From: Anaeramoeba flamelloides
Taxonomy: Eukaryota > Metamonada > Anaeramoebidae
Assembly: GCA_027625915.1 (NCBI GenBank)
Contig: JANTQA010000023.1
Location: forward strand, 13,020,001 to 13,084,000
Reading direction: 5' to 3'
DNA: 64,000 nt
This document shows positions 11,052-23,151 of the stretch, piece by piece. Within the stretch, counting starts at the first letter, position 1. The number at the start of each line of letters is the position of its first letter. The notes beneath the pieces are model-generated. The model had not been told where the DNA came from. It saw only the letters and a list, made by a program, of their open reading frames with translations, and searched no databases. A program made the position numbers and the translations under genes.

Positions 11052-12818
11052 ATGAGCAACAAAACCAAAAACAACAAAGAATATGAGAAGGTATCTTCTT
11101 TGTTAACCAACAGCTCGACTATTGATCAAGCATTAAAAAAAATCAAAGAACTAACCTGCAAGTCTCCCGACGATCCAAAGCTGTGGATTCTGTTAGGAGA
11201 GGCGTTTACGAAAAAGGGGCTTACTGACAAAGCACTCTTTTCGTTCTCTGAGTCTATTCGCTTAAAAAAAAATAACCCACAACCGCATTATCAACAAGCA
11301 CTTATTTACAACGCGTTGCCTAACAAAGACGACGAAGCGTTCAGATCCATTAAATTAGCAATCAAGTATGATAAAAAAAATGCAGACTATTATTCGTTCC
11401 GCTCGAAAATGTATTTAAAATTGAAAAACAACAATTTGGCATTTCAAGATCTCAATCGGGCGCTTTTAATTGATCCAAAACGGTGCTTTGATCTCATAAG
11501 AAGAGGATCGATCTATCAGCGCTATGACCAGTTTCACAAGGCCAATGACGATTTTTACCAGGCAACAAAGATCAAGCCAGCGAGCTCTTCTGTGCTTGAG
11601 AAATATGTGAATTTTTTATATTTACAAAGGAATTGGGAGCTGTCGATCAAGTATTTAAAAAGGGGTATCAAGCTCAAGCCACACAACCACCAATTTTGGT
11701 ACCAGCTCGCCAATTGCTATAACCACCTGAACAAATTAAAAACCGCGCTTGAGTGCTATAGCAAGTCCTTAGATCTGTCTCCCGAAAATAGCTCATATTG
11801 GTGTAACAGGGGCAGCGCATATGACAAGCAGGGCAATTATGACCAGGCAATTAGCGATTGCACAAAGGCAATTGAAATGGATCCTCAAAACGCCAGGTTT
11901 TACTATACGCGCGGGCTCGTCTATCGTAATATGGGCAAGTTTCAAAAGTCACTACAAGACTTTGATCGCGCAATCAAAATAAACCCAACAAATTCAAAAT
12001 TCCATTTCGGGAAGGCAACTGTTTACGAGCAAAAAAGCCATTGGAAAAAAGTCATTGAAAATTTAAAAGTGGCAACATCTTTAAATGAAAAAATACCAGA
12101 ATTTAAATTCAAATTGGGCTCTGCTTATCTAATGCTAACAAATTATGAACAGGCAATAACCTTTTTTAATCAAGCAATCAAAATTAAAAATAACAATTCT
12201 TTATTTTTTTTAAAAAGAGGTATCGCTTATTTTAAATCTTCAGATTTCCAATCGTCACTTCAAGACTTTAACACAGTAATTAAGATAATATCTTCTGACA
12301 TGGATAAGAGCAACTCAGAAAATAAAAACATAAAGAAAAAATCAAAAATATTAAATGAAAATATAAATATTTATCAGAATCATAATAGCAGTAGCAGTAG
12401 CAGTAATAATAATGATAATGAGAAGGATAACGATAATGATAATAATAATATCAACAATTATTATAATCATAACAAAAATCGGACTGGAGAAGGACAGAGT
12501 AATTCGAATAATTCCGGCAATGATAAAGAAAATGGGAATGATCATGAAAATGAAAATATACAAGCAAAGGTTTGGAATTGGAAAGGGAAGGCTGAATTAA
12601 ACCTAAGTCAATATGCAAATTCAATTGTTAGCTTCTCCAATGCAATTAAACAAAATCCTAAAAATCCAATTTTTCTTGAAAATCGCGCTAAGGTTTTTAA
12701 ATTAATTAATGAAGATGATAAAGCACTGCAAGATCAACTTGAAGCAATAAAATTAAAAACCCAAAATAAAATACATGCTAAAATTGGTGGTGAGAAATCT
12801 GAATCACGAAATTATTAA
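11052..12818 (+). CDS. Tetratricopeptide repeat (TPR) protein
   Basis: This is an uninterrupted 588-residue frame from the ATG at 11052 (MSNKTKNN) to TAA. The frame is open a little further upstream, but only from a TTG. It consists of at least ten tandem TPR units in two blocks, with the usual W/L..G/A..Y/F..A/P consensus. Examples are WCNRGSAYDKQGNYDQAISD and ARFYYTRGLVYRNMGKFQKS. Around residues 418-501 a low-complexity Asn/Asp/Ser/Glu insert separates the last two TPRs. There is no signal peptide, membrane segment or catalytic domain. TPR solenoids bind peptides and assemble complexes. The long regular array resembles O-GlcNAc-transferase-like or generic TPR scaffolds, but no partner domain is present, so the function is unassigned. 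Codon use in the first two thirds is less A+T-rich than the surroundings, as expected of a real gene. Confidence 0.9.
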   Translation: MSNKTKNNKEYEKVSSLLTNSSTIDQALKKIKELTCKSPDDPKLWILLGEAFTKKGLTDKALFSFSESIRLKKNNPQPHYQQALIYNALPNKDDEAFRSIKLAIKYDKKNADYYSFRSKMYLKLKNNNLAFQDLNRALLIDPKRCFDLIRRGSIYQRYDQFHKANDDFYQATKIKPASSSVLEKYVNFLYLQRNWELSIKYLKRGIKLKPHNHQFWYQLANCYNHLNKLKTALECYSKSLDLSPENSSYWCNRGSAYDKQGNYDQAISDCTKAIEMDPQNARFYYTRGLVYRNMGKFQKSLQDFDRAIKINPTNSKFHFGKATVYEQKSHWKKVIENLKVATSLNEKIPEFKFKLGSAYLMLTNYEQAITFFNQAIKIKNNNSLFFLKRGIAYFKSSDFQSSLQDFNTVIKIISSDMDKSNSENKNIKKKSKILNENINIYQNHNSSSSSSNNNDNEKDNDNDNNNINNYYNHNKNRTGEGQSNSNNSGNDKENGNDHENENIQAKVWNWKGKAELNLSQYANSIVSFSNAIKQNPKNPIFLENRAKVFKLINEDDKALQDQLEAIKLKTQNKIHAKIGGEKSESRNY

Positions 12819-13036
12819 TGATTCTTCTTCTTTTTCTTTTACATTTGCATTCTCACCTCCCCTTTATGATTTAATATTACATTTTTATGTAAAATATACA
12901 TTTTAAAAATTATTATTTAACACACCCAAAATATTTTATAAATTTCAAAGATCTGAACAATCCACAGTAAATGAAATAATTTAATTCCCAACCAGTTAAT
13001 TTCTTTAATAGGTTATACATTTATTCATAATTAACA

Positions 13037-13061
13037 TTATATATATATATATATATATATA
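13037..13061. repeat. TA dinucleotide microsatellite
   Basis: Twelve or so consecutive TA units form an uninterrupted simple repeat. Similar tracts occur at 55627-55654 and 58684-58709. Confidence 0.9.
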
Positions 13062-16000
13062 CAATTTTGCAATATTAAATGAAATAATTTTTAAATTATT
13101 TTGTTTTATTTAATATTTTTATACCTTTATATATTTTACTTTTTGATAAAATTATAATTTAATATGATCCCTAAAGTATTAAAATAGATTTTTTCGAACA
13201 ATTAATATATTTTTTATTTCTTTATTATTTTCACATAATTTTTTTTTTTTTTAAATTATTTTTTGAATATATCCTTTTAAAACACATTTATTTTATTTTT
13301 TTGAAAAACAAAAAAATATTTAAATATTTTTTTAGTCTAAACTTTTGAGATTGATATTTTGAACTATAAAAAAAAATAATTATTTTCATTTTAAAAGTTT
13401 TTTTGTTTTTTTTTTCTTTTTTTAAGGATTAGAGAAGCCGAAAAAAGATTGTTTGTTTATCTTTTTATTGTAAATGTATTATACAAATCTTTCAATGATT
13501 TTATATATACCCCTAGAACCCCAAATTATCAAACTACATTTAAAATGGAATTTCTAATTTGAAATTTGTTATAGATTATATGTTATAGAATTTATAAAAT
13601 AATTATCTTAGATAGAAAATTTTATAATTAAAAATTGTATAGGTACTTACATAAAAAAATTGTTTGATTTTTTTTTCAACATTTTATAATTTTTTCTTAG
13701 TTTCTTGTGAATTTATTATTTTTTCAATGGAAATTTGTAAAAAAAAAATTTATCTATAAATTAAAAAAAGTTTGTCTAAATATCGAAAACTTCTTAGTTT
13801 TTGATGATTAAAATATAAAACCTTTTTTCCTGGATTTTTTTTTGAGTACTTCAGTTACCCAAAATGATTTAAAGCCTCCGCTAAGTAATTTTTAATTATA
13901 TTAATTATTTTATCGTTGGAACCATAATTTTATTTTGATCTTTTAATTGTCATAAAAGATCGATTTCTATTTTTAATTATAAATAAATAAAAAATAAATA
14001 ATTTAAATTAAATTTTTAAAAAAGTAAATATTATCTTTTCATTATAAAATTTGGAAATTTTTTCAACAACAATTTTTTAAATTTATTTTTATTTTGACAA
14101 ATAGTTTGAGTCAGATTAATAATTGATTTTTTTTTTAATTTTTAACTTTTTAAAATCTATATATAAAATAAACAATATTATTAAATAAGAGAAGATATAT
14201 CAAAAATATTTTCCAAGAACTGGATTAATTTAGAAAGGATAAATTCATTATTACAAACATCTTTTATAAAATTTTATGAATGACAAAATTCAAATAAAAA
14301 TTTGTTTTTCAAGGTTATTTTATGATATTTGAAAATATTTTGAGTTATTATATAGAATTTTCTCAATTTGGGAGTTGATACTTTATATTATCAAGAAATT
14401 TTTATTAATTTAATCTATAAATAATAAACATTATTATTTAATATATATATATATATATAAATAAACTCCATTTCACTCAAAGGGAATGATCCAAAAATGA
14501 AAAAGTCGTTTTATTTTTAAGAATGAAACGAAACTAAGATTGTTTAGAAATACAAGAAATAATAAATTTCGTATTAGAGTCCATAATCATAAAAGAAAAG
14601 CCGGAACAAACCATAATTTTTGAAAAAAAAAATGTTAAAAATATTTTTTTTGCCATTCCATTGCAACGCCCCATAGAAAATTCTCAATTTCTTTAGAAAA
14701 TTAAAATGTGTGAGGATAATATTTATCACTTGTAAATATTTGAATTTCAAAGAACATATAAATCCTAACTTTTCTTAATGTTAATTTGGAGTTACAAGCA
14801 TTTTGTTTTACAAATTTAATCTTTAAAAAAAAATTAAAAAGAAAGTAAAAAAAAAGCAATAATCAAAGCAAAAAGCACAAAACAAAAAAAATATTTACAA
14901 AATCAGAAAAAATGATTTTGATCGGAAAATTGAATTTTTATTTAAGAAATATAAAAAAATTAAACTCAGAGAATATGTTCAATTTCTTCAATAAAACTGG
15001 GCCCATTTGACTGAAAAGAGTTTATAATATACATTTTACCTTTATTTAATGATCACTGATATAAAAAATCCTTTTTTATTTTAAAGACTTTTTCAAGCAA
15101 ATAAAATACTATAAAGGCAATATCCCCTCATAAATTTACAAACTATCAACTCAATTCAATAAAAAAATCTTAATTATATCTCAATTTCTCATTATTGGGC
15201 TCTTTTTTGTTGATATTTTATGAATTTCTTAAAAATATTTTTTTTTCAATTAAATCAAATTTCCCTTATGATAAAAAGCTTTTAAAATTTTTTATGAATT
15301 TTTATATTTGCTGAAGAAATAAAAAAATAGTCTTTCCTTATATCAATTTATTTTGAAAATACAGTAAATATTTATCTTAAAACACTTTTTTGATTATCAA
15401 TCTATCTAATAAACAAATAATATCTAAATTGCTGATTTTACATTAAGTTATAAGATAAATTAAAACCAAACAAACTGTATACAAATTTACTGAAATGGGT
15501 GATTAAATGAAATTGAAATAACAAAAATTTAATATTAAAATTATTTTTTCAACTTTAGTAAATAAACCAAAATATAAGATAACGCATCATGATTGAAAAA
15601 TAACAAACTTATGAAAAAATGTATATAGAAAAAAAAAAAAAAACAGTATATATGAAAAAAATATCAATTCTAAAAAAAAAAATTCAAATAAAAAAAAAAC
15701 ACTAAAAAAAAATTATTTATTTTATAAATTACAATACTTTACTAAAAATTAATTGTAAAAAATGAAATTATTTTGAAAAAAATATTTTTTTTCTCTAAAA
15801 TTCATAAAGGTGTTTCTTTATCAAATTTAAAAGGATATTTATGGATTTAAATTCTCTAATGGTTTTAGAGTTAAAAAACTTAAATAAGCTGTATCCCCAC
15901 CTTATGGATTACAATCCTAGTCATTTGAAAAAAAGATATTTTAATATCAGGTTTCACTACTAGTTATTTTAGTCCTGAGCTAATCTATCTTATACTTGGT

Positions 16001-16480
16001 ACTTATTTTGGGTATATTATTAAATTTCAAAATTGGTAAAATTGAAGTTATTCATATTTTTGTAGAGTTTCTTGATTATTATTATTGATATGAAAGTTTT
16101 TGATAATTTTAAAGGTGATTTTCGGAGAAATAATATATTAGGTTATTTTGTAAATGGTAGTATTTTATTACTTAAATTATTGAATTTTCAAAATCTTAAA
16201 ATCATCAATACTAAATATTTTTAAAAATTTGTTCAAAATCCAATTTTAACACAAAGAGTTAAGTGGAAATTTTTTCACCTTTAAACAAGTTACAAAAGTA
16301 TAATTGGTCTATTAATTGTTTTTTTTTTTTTTTCAAAACCCTTGCCAATATTCTCTAACATACCATCCAAACCATCAAAAATTGCTCTAAAATACCCTAA
16401 AATACCTTAGCCTATATGTAAAGGGGTTTTTATAAAACTTAAATTCGCCTGTTAGGGTTTGTAAATATCTAAAGTCAATA

Positions 16481-17012
16481 TAAACTAGATTCCAAAAATT
16501 TGGACACAGTTTAAACAGTGGAAAGAACATCATTACTGTACTTTAAATTCAAATTGGAAAGAATTTTGATTTTCCAAACAATTTCATTTTTTGTCTTTTT
16601 TGTTTTGTTTTCATTTCCTTTTTTGCAGTTACATAATATGTTTCGTTAGATCTCGAAATTTTTTTTCAATGGTTGATAGGAGGTTAGTGTTAAGTTTTTT
16701 AAATTGAAAAATCACATACAATTGGTAGATGGTATCTTAACATTTGATCGATCAATAATTGTTGGTGAAATTTCAACAAATTTACCAATACATTTTTTGT
16801 TCCGCTCGTTTCATTATTTTGGACACACCTGTTTTGATTTTTTAGTTTTATATTTTTTTCTTTTATTTGGGTTAAAATGATTACTTATTAAAACATTCAT
16901 ATTAAGTAACTTAAATGTGGTTTTATATTAGGTTTGGAAAAATACAATAAATTGAGTTTTTTTTTGCCTATTTTTGATTTTGGGTGTGTCCAAATTTTTG
17001 GAACGAGGTTTA
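16481..17012 (+). mobile_element. Short Tc1/mariner-like element (family T, copy 2)
   Basis: The element starts TA-AACTAGATTCCAAAAATT and ends with the inverted terminus TTGGAACGAGGTT-TA. The terminal inverted repeat of about 25 bp centres on CCAAAAATTTGGACAC, with TA on both sides as in Tc1/mariner insertions. It is about 530 bp and matches 5206-5754 in reverse orientation. A third, badly decayed stretch near 23830-24110 shares its middle part (GAAATTTCAACAAATT). No transposase is encoded. Confidence 0.7.
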
Positions 17013-17896
17013 TTTCAATGGAATTGACTATTAGGAAAAAAATGAGAATTTTACCAAAGTTGAAATTTAACGTTTTTCCCAGAATTTCATCATTATTCAA
17101 AAAGGCAAATTTTGTTAATTTATTTTTATTTTTTTCTGAAAGACATAATGAAGAGTTTAAAGACAATAAGTTGATAGGTATTTAACCTAAAAAATTGTCA
17201 GTTTTTAGATTGTCTATTGATATATTTTCTTTCCCTTTTGCTAAATTATTTAAAAAAAAATTAATAATTTTTTAAATAACTAAAAGAAAATTTAAATGAA
17301 AATTTCAATTTAAAACCGAAGATAACATTTTTTTTAATTATCTTACCTTCCAATTCATTAGTTTTATACTCTTCAATTTGAATTTCGGAAAAAAAAAAAA
17401 AAATTCAATAAATTAACTTTTTGAAATATCATTAAAAGCTAGACAAAGTCCAAGATTGTTCACCTTAGAACCAAAATAACAAGCAGTCTCACCTGAGACA
17501 CTATAATCTTTTTTTCAAATTTCAGGATCGTAAACCTTAAAAAAAAATTCCAAAGTTTTTGAATATAACCACAAATGAAAAAAAATTTGAAAGGAAAAAC
17601 TTTTCTCTTACAATATCTACAAAAAGAATTTATGAGACATTTTTAAAAATGGAAAAATATTCACAACCAAACTCCTTTCAAGAAATAATTTAGGGATTTC
17701 AAATTGAAAGAACAGGAACTTTTTAAAAAATATTTTTTAGTTTTTATTTTTTCCTTTTTTATCTCTTTTTAAAAAAAAAAAAATTGCAAAATATTTCTTT
17801 TTGTTTTTCTTTTTGAATAAGAATTTAACACAAAAAAAAAACACAAACCATTAACTTAACAACAAACAAATTTTACCACCACACAAACACAGACAA

Positions 17897-20800
17897 ATGA
17901 CAGACTTTGAGTATGAAGAGCAATGGGAAAAATTTCCAGGTGTTTGTTTCACCAAGCATACCTTTTTTGGGATACACAAGGATCACTTATCCTTACGAAC
18001 GATTGGTGAGCCCATTATAATCGAAGAGAGATATGGAGAGCAATGGCTGAAGGGCTACACATTGATCACTGAGAGGAGTGGCATTTTCCCGACGAGTTTT
18101 GTCAAGATGGAGGAACTCAGTTTCACGAAGGAAGAGTTTTTGTCGCTCAAGTGTCATCCTGTGCGCGAGTTTGATCCTGTAGTTATTGAATGTGAGCAGT
18201 CACTCAAGCAATGGTCAAAGATGTTCTTGTCGAAAAGTGGCAACAAGCCCAAGTTCAAGCACTCTCATTTCAAGCCAATGTTGCAATTAATGAGCGTCAT
18301 CTTGAAATTAAGGGAAGAGTTTCTTGATCAAAACACGCCAATTGAAGCGCTGTTTGAAATCAAGCAGAGGATTGTGAGCAATTTGGATCAGATCAATATC
18401 CACTTAGTCAACAAGCAACAGATCAGAAGAGAAAACGGTGATCCTGTTTTGATTGATTACCTGGGCATCTCCAAGGTGCATGGGATGTATTTACAAAACT
18501 ACCATCCTGATTCGTTTGCACAAACGAGGGTTACCAAATTGTCTACTGGCGCGACAAAGTACCAAATCCTCTTAGATTTCAAAATGGTGATCATCAAAAT
18601 GAAGGACCCCTACTCTGTGGTTTTCCAGATTTATTCTCGCCAATCCAATCAGATGATCAGTGAATCGTTTACCATTAATATGGGAGGTGGTGCTGGTGTC
18701 GGGGAAGGTGGAGGGCAATTGAAGCCAAATGAAATGGAAAACAAAAAATTGAAAACAATCTTTATGGATTTGAATGAAAAGGAGATCAATTCCGATCTCT
18801 ATTTGGTTGCGCACATTTACCGAAGGGGTCTCTTCAACAGGGAAGAAAAAAAAAGCAAAAAGAGGGAAAATTGGCCAGTGTACCGCAGGCCGCTCGGTTG
18901 TTCAATCCACAAACTGGATAAAAATTTCCTTCAAAGATCCATTAGACAGGAGCAATCTGTAAATTTAACGATCTACGAACACCCCGAGGAAATCAAATTT
19001 GGCAAGTTACACGAATTGATCCTTAAAAAGGATATCAATCTGACGCAACTGAAAAACCCATACGGGGTCACACTGGATTTAAAGACGTTCAAGGGTGATT
19101 TAGACTATATAATTCAGACATACTCGGACTATAATGGGACAAAATTAAAACTTATACCACCAACTTTCAAAACCAAATTCCAGGAAATCATTTTACCAAA
19201 TAACCAAAGGAATGATTTATACATCACCTTTCATGGGTGCAACATGATCAATGCCAAGAATGCCAAGAATTTGGAATTACGAGTCATTGTGCGAAGCAGA
19301 AGTGAAAAGAATGGCAATCATAGTGACAACAGCATCAAAACAAATGATAAACAGTCTGAAGACCCCTTTTTTTCAAAGGCAATTAGCTATGGCAATGCGA
19401 GCGAAAAAAGAGATATGTATACAAGCTATGTATGTGGGTCACGTGGGAATCCTAAATGGAACGAAACAATTAAAATCAGTTTAACGCCAGAGCAGTATCA
19501 AAATGCAGAGTTGTTTATTGAAATTTTCAGTTGCCAGCCAAACGCATCGCAAATGCATTCTGTTGGCATTGTCCGATTAACAAATCCCGACCAATCTGCC
19601 ATTAAACAGGGAGAAAGAAAAATTGATTTATATAAATGGGATCCTAAATTGTCAAGAAAGAATTCCTTTTATTATTTACCAAACAGCAAGGAATGCCAGG
19701 AAAAAAGTTCCAAAGTGGTAATTTTCAAAAATGCGCTCACGTTAAACATCAATTTAGTCTCGACAATTATGACACAGGAGGCAAAGTTAATAGAATTTTT
19801 CAATTGGAGAAAGAATAACAATGATTTAGATACGGTCTTCAAGCAGTTAAAATATGTTAGTGGCAATGAGAAAATCAAATTCATTGCCAAGATTTTTGAT
19901 ACTCTATTTGAAATTTTTTGTGAAAAGGACAACAAATTTCAAGAAAAGATCTTTGAGGAGGTTCTAAACGTACATGAAGATATTATCAAAACAAAGGGAT
20001 TCGAACCTGTTCTCAATTATTTGCTGAATGATTATTACAATGTGGAAAACACCAATGCGCCAATTGAAATGCAAAAAAACTTTTCCAAGATTTATTTAGC
20101 ATTTGTAACTACCCTAACCAACATGCTAAATATTGAAGAGGGTAACAAAATGAGGCAAGTGTTAAGAACAATGAAAGGCTTGGAATTGATTTTTAAATTC
20201 ATTTGTAACAGTTATGGCTTCCATCGAAAGCTGAATGGTGAATCCAATTCTGATGAGAGTTTTAAAGAAAAGTTTAGTAAATTGATGAACTTGTTTAGTA
20301 ATTTCATGTCACTGACAGATCCCGTCTGGGTGAAAAGTGCACAGAATGTAGCGCTCAAGCATTTCAAAACTCTGTTTACCTCTTTGTTAAAAATATTTGA
20401 TTTGGATCTAATTGCAAATTTAATAACCAAAATGATTAAAAGTGTCAACGTGGAAGGAAGAGAGTTTATGAGGAGAGACAAATTAACTTGGATCAAATCC
20501 ATTGCCATGGGCGAACTAGTTGAGCAAATCGAATCACGACAAATAATTATCAAGGTGATCAAAGAGCAAATTAACAGCAATATTGTAATTGAGGAAACAT
20601 TGAACGAAATCTGTGTCTCCATTATTAATTCCTTATTTACAAGAACATTTGAAAAGGCAAAAAAAGAAAAATGATTTCACTAAATGGACAACTCAATTAC
20701 TCCCCTTCCTTCATGAAATATTCAGAGGGTTGGAATACAATGATCAGTTGAAAAAGCAAATCACCAAGGAAGAGAATAAGGCCATTGAAGAACAGCAAAC

Positions 20801-23151
20801 AAAGAATAAACAGGCAATTGAAAAAATTAGAAAGAAATTGGAATTAAAACCAGAAGAGATTAAAAACAAGGAAAATGAATTAGAAATTGAGAATCAAAAA
20901 TGCAATTAACGAAATTAAATCAGAATTTTATATCAAAGTTGATAAAAAAAATATCATTGAAGGGTCATTAATTTCGTCATTTTTAAGTCTATTCCATATG
21001 ATGACCAGTGAGCATATCCTGATCTTGTTAAATAATTATTCTGAAAGTATCGACGATCAAACTATCTTGTTAGAAAGGATTTTTAATTTATTTTTTAAAA
21101 ATTTTAACTCAAAAGAAGCGTTTGAGATTAAAAATTGATGATGACTTTTATCAACAGTTTGGATTACCAGAATCAACCGACTTGCCAATGTCAAGATATC
21201 TAATTATCATTGAAACCTTCAAAAATATTTCACAATTGCTAACAGAAAGCTTTCTTGGGGAGAATTTTAAATTCAAAATTTGGAGATTATATGTGTTATC
21301 ATTAATCAAATTTATTAGTTTACCGGAATTAAATAGCACCATCACAACGGGCAGTGGCAGTGGAGGCAGCAGTAATAGTGATCATAATTTGAACAATTCC
21401 AGTGCAAAATTCATTCATGCACAATATGGTGATTTAAGAGAAGTGGCAGCCTTGATTTTGGAAAATTGTTGGTATAGTCTTGATGATTTAATTATCAAAT
21501 TTGTGCCCAATGAGGTGGAATATTTTTTGAATTTATTATTATTGGATAATGAAGAATTGGTTAATTATGGTTTCGAGTTTTATTTTAAAATGTTTTTAGA
21601 AGAATTCAGCAGAACTGGAGAAGTCTCTGGAATAGAGCAGGGTACCGTGGCGATGGTTGGTAATATTATTGACACCGAAAATGATGAGATATTTATTAAC
21701 AATTTCTTTTATCGATTTGAACAGAAATTTGACGAATGGGAATCAATTAAGGAGCATGGTAAAAAATTTTTGGATCAATTAAAGCAATTAATTGAAAAAA
21801 GTTCCAAATTAAAGGAATTCAGAGGCACAAAGTTTGAAGAAGAAAAAAGTCAGGTTTTAATTGATATCATTGATTATTTATATAAAACGAAGAGATATCA
21901 AATGTTTGCTAGATATTGCCAATTGCTGTGTAATCTACATGTTCAGAATAAAAATTATACTGAAGCTGGGCTATCTCTATTAAAATTGGTGAACACCTTA
22001 GAGTGGGAACAATCTTCCAGTTCTTTCAATAATGATAAAAACAAGAAGAGCAATCAAAAGAAATTCCAAACAGCTAGTAAAGAAAATCTCTTGAAAAAGT
22101 CTATTGATTATTTCAATAAGGGCAAATCTTGGGAACTGGCTATTGAGCAAATACAATTGTTAAAAAATTATTATAGTGAAAATTTTAATTATTCCAAATT
22201 ATCACATTATTTGTATAAAGAAGCAGAATTTTATAACAATATCGTTACAGTTGACCGCTTTTACGCAACCTACTTTAGAGTGGGCTATTTTGGCAAGGGA
22301 TTTGAAGACGAAAAGTACCAAGGAATTAAAGACCAAACTTTTATTTATAAAGGTAAGGAATTAGAAAAGCTCCCAGAGTTTATGGATAAACTCAAAGTGA
22401 AATACCCCAAGGCCACTTACGACGTCAAGGACCCAACTGAAGAACAAAAAGAACGGTGAGGGCCAATACATTCAAGTATGTACCGTATTGCCAAGCTCAG
22501 AGGATGTCATTTTGGGTAAAAAAATTTCGTATAAACGTTCAATACCAGACAAGGTTTTGAAACACAGAATGGAAGGTCAAGTTAATGTCTTTGTTTATTC
22601 AAAGCCCTTTAGAAAAACTAAAATTAAATCAAAAAAATGAATTTGCAGATCTTCACATTAGAAATATATATATGATCGCAGAAAATTATTTCCCCACCAC
22701 ATGTAGAAGGCTCAAGGTCAATGAAATAATTATTATTGAAATAACACCAATACAAAATGGCGTCAATTCTATTGAAAATAAAAATGAAGACCTAGTATCA
22801 ATAATAACAAAATATCAAATAGAAACAATCCAAAATACTAACCCATTTTCAATGGCACTGAACGGCGTAATCGATGCCGCAGTCAATGGTGGTATAAACA
22901 TGTATGTAAACGCCTTTTTACAAGATAAATACTTGAAAGACTATCCATCTGATGAAAATTTGGTTCTCAAAATGAAGCAACTGCTAGTAAACCAATTATA
23001 TATCTTAAACGTTGGTCTTAGTTTACATAATCGTTTGTGCCCCGATAATTTTAGACCTTTCCATGATAAAATGAAAATTCAATTTGATGATATGAAAGAA
23101 AAATTGGTTTCTTATTTAAAGGATATGAAGCCCGACGAAATATTTAAATAA
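17897..23151 (+). CDS. DOCK-family Rho GTPase exchange factor (DOCK A/B-like), five frame breaks
   Basis: DOCK proteins activate Rac/Cdc42 through the DHR2 domain and bind phosphoinositides through the C2-like DHR1. The ATG at 17897 begins an SH3-like domain (residues ~9-75, GEPIIIEERYGEQWLKGY, FPTSFVK). DHR1 spans about 435-590 (RNDLYITFHGCNM, PKWNETIKI). The helical middle follows. DHR2 shows YTEAGLSLLKLV, FRVGYFGKGF, FIYKGKELE, GQYIQV, NEFADL, NPFSMALNGV and DAAVNGGINMY, the last being the lobe C nucleotide-sensor region. The stop is TAA at 23149. The first 925 codons are uninterrupted. The frame then moves +1 at about 20667-20671, 20896-20900, 21130-21134, 22446-22450 and 22613-22637, with homology continuing across each. 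Discounting five bases gives 1750 codons, close to the family's ~1850. No intron fits these sites. It may be an assembly artefact, a pseudogene or real frameshifting. Confidence 0.88.

Larger units (their letters stand above)
12819..17896. other. 5-kb intergenic region without a recognisable gene
   Basis: I found no protein gene. Contents are a TA microsatellite at 13037-13061, a second short one near 14441-14459, long poly-A/T runs (for example 15630-15645) and the Tc1/mariner-like element at 16481-17012. The open frames near 16897-17185 lie across the end of that element and show no independent homology. No tRNA or rRNA was recognised. Confidence 0.55.

Noticed and set aside
22456-22480. 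Tiny intron at the fourth DOCK frame break (GTGAGG...TTCAAG)
   Set aside because: Removing it would delete GEGQYIQV, which matches the conserved DOCK DHR2 sequence. A single-base shift explains the site better.
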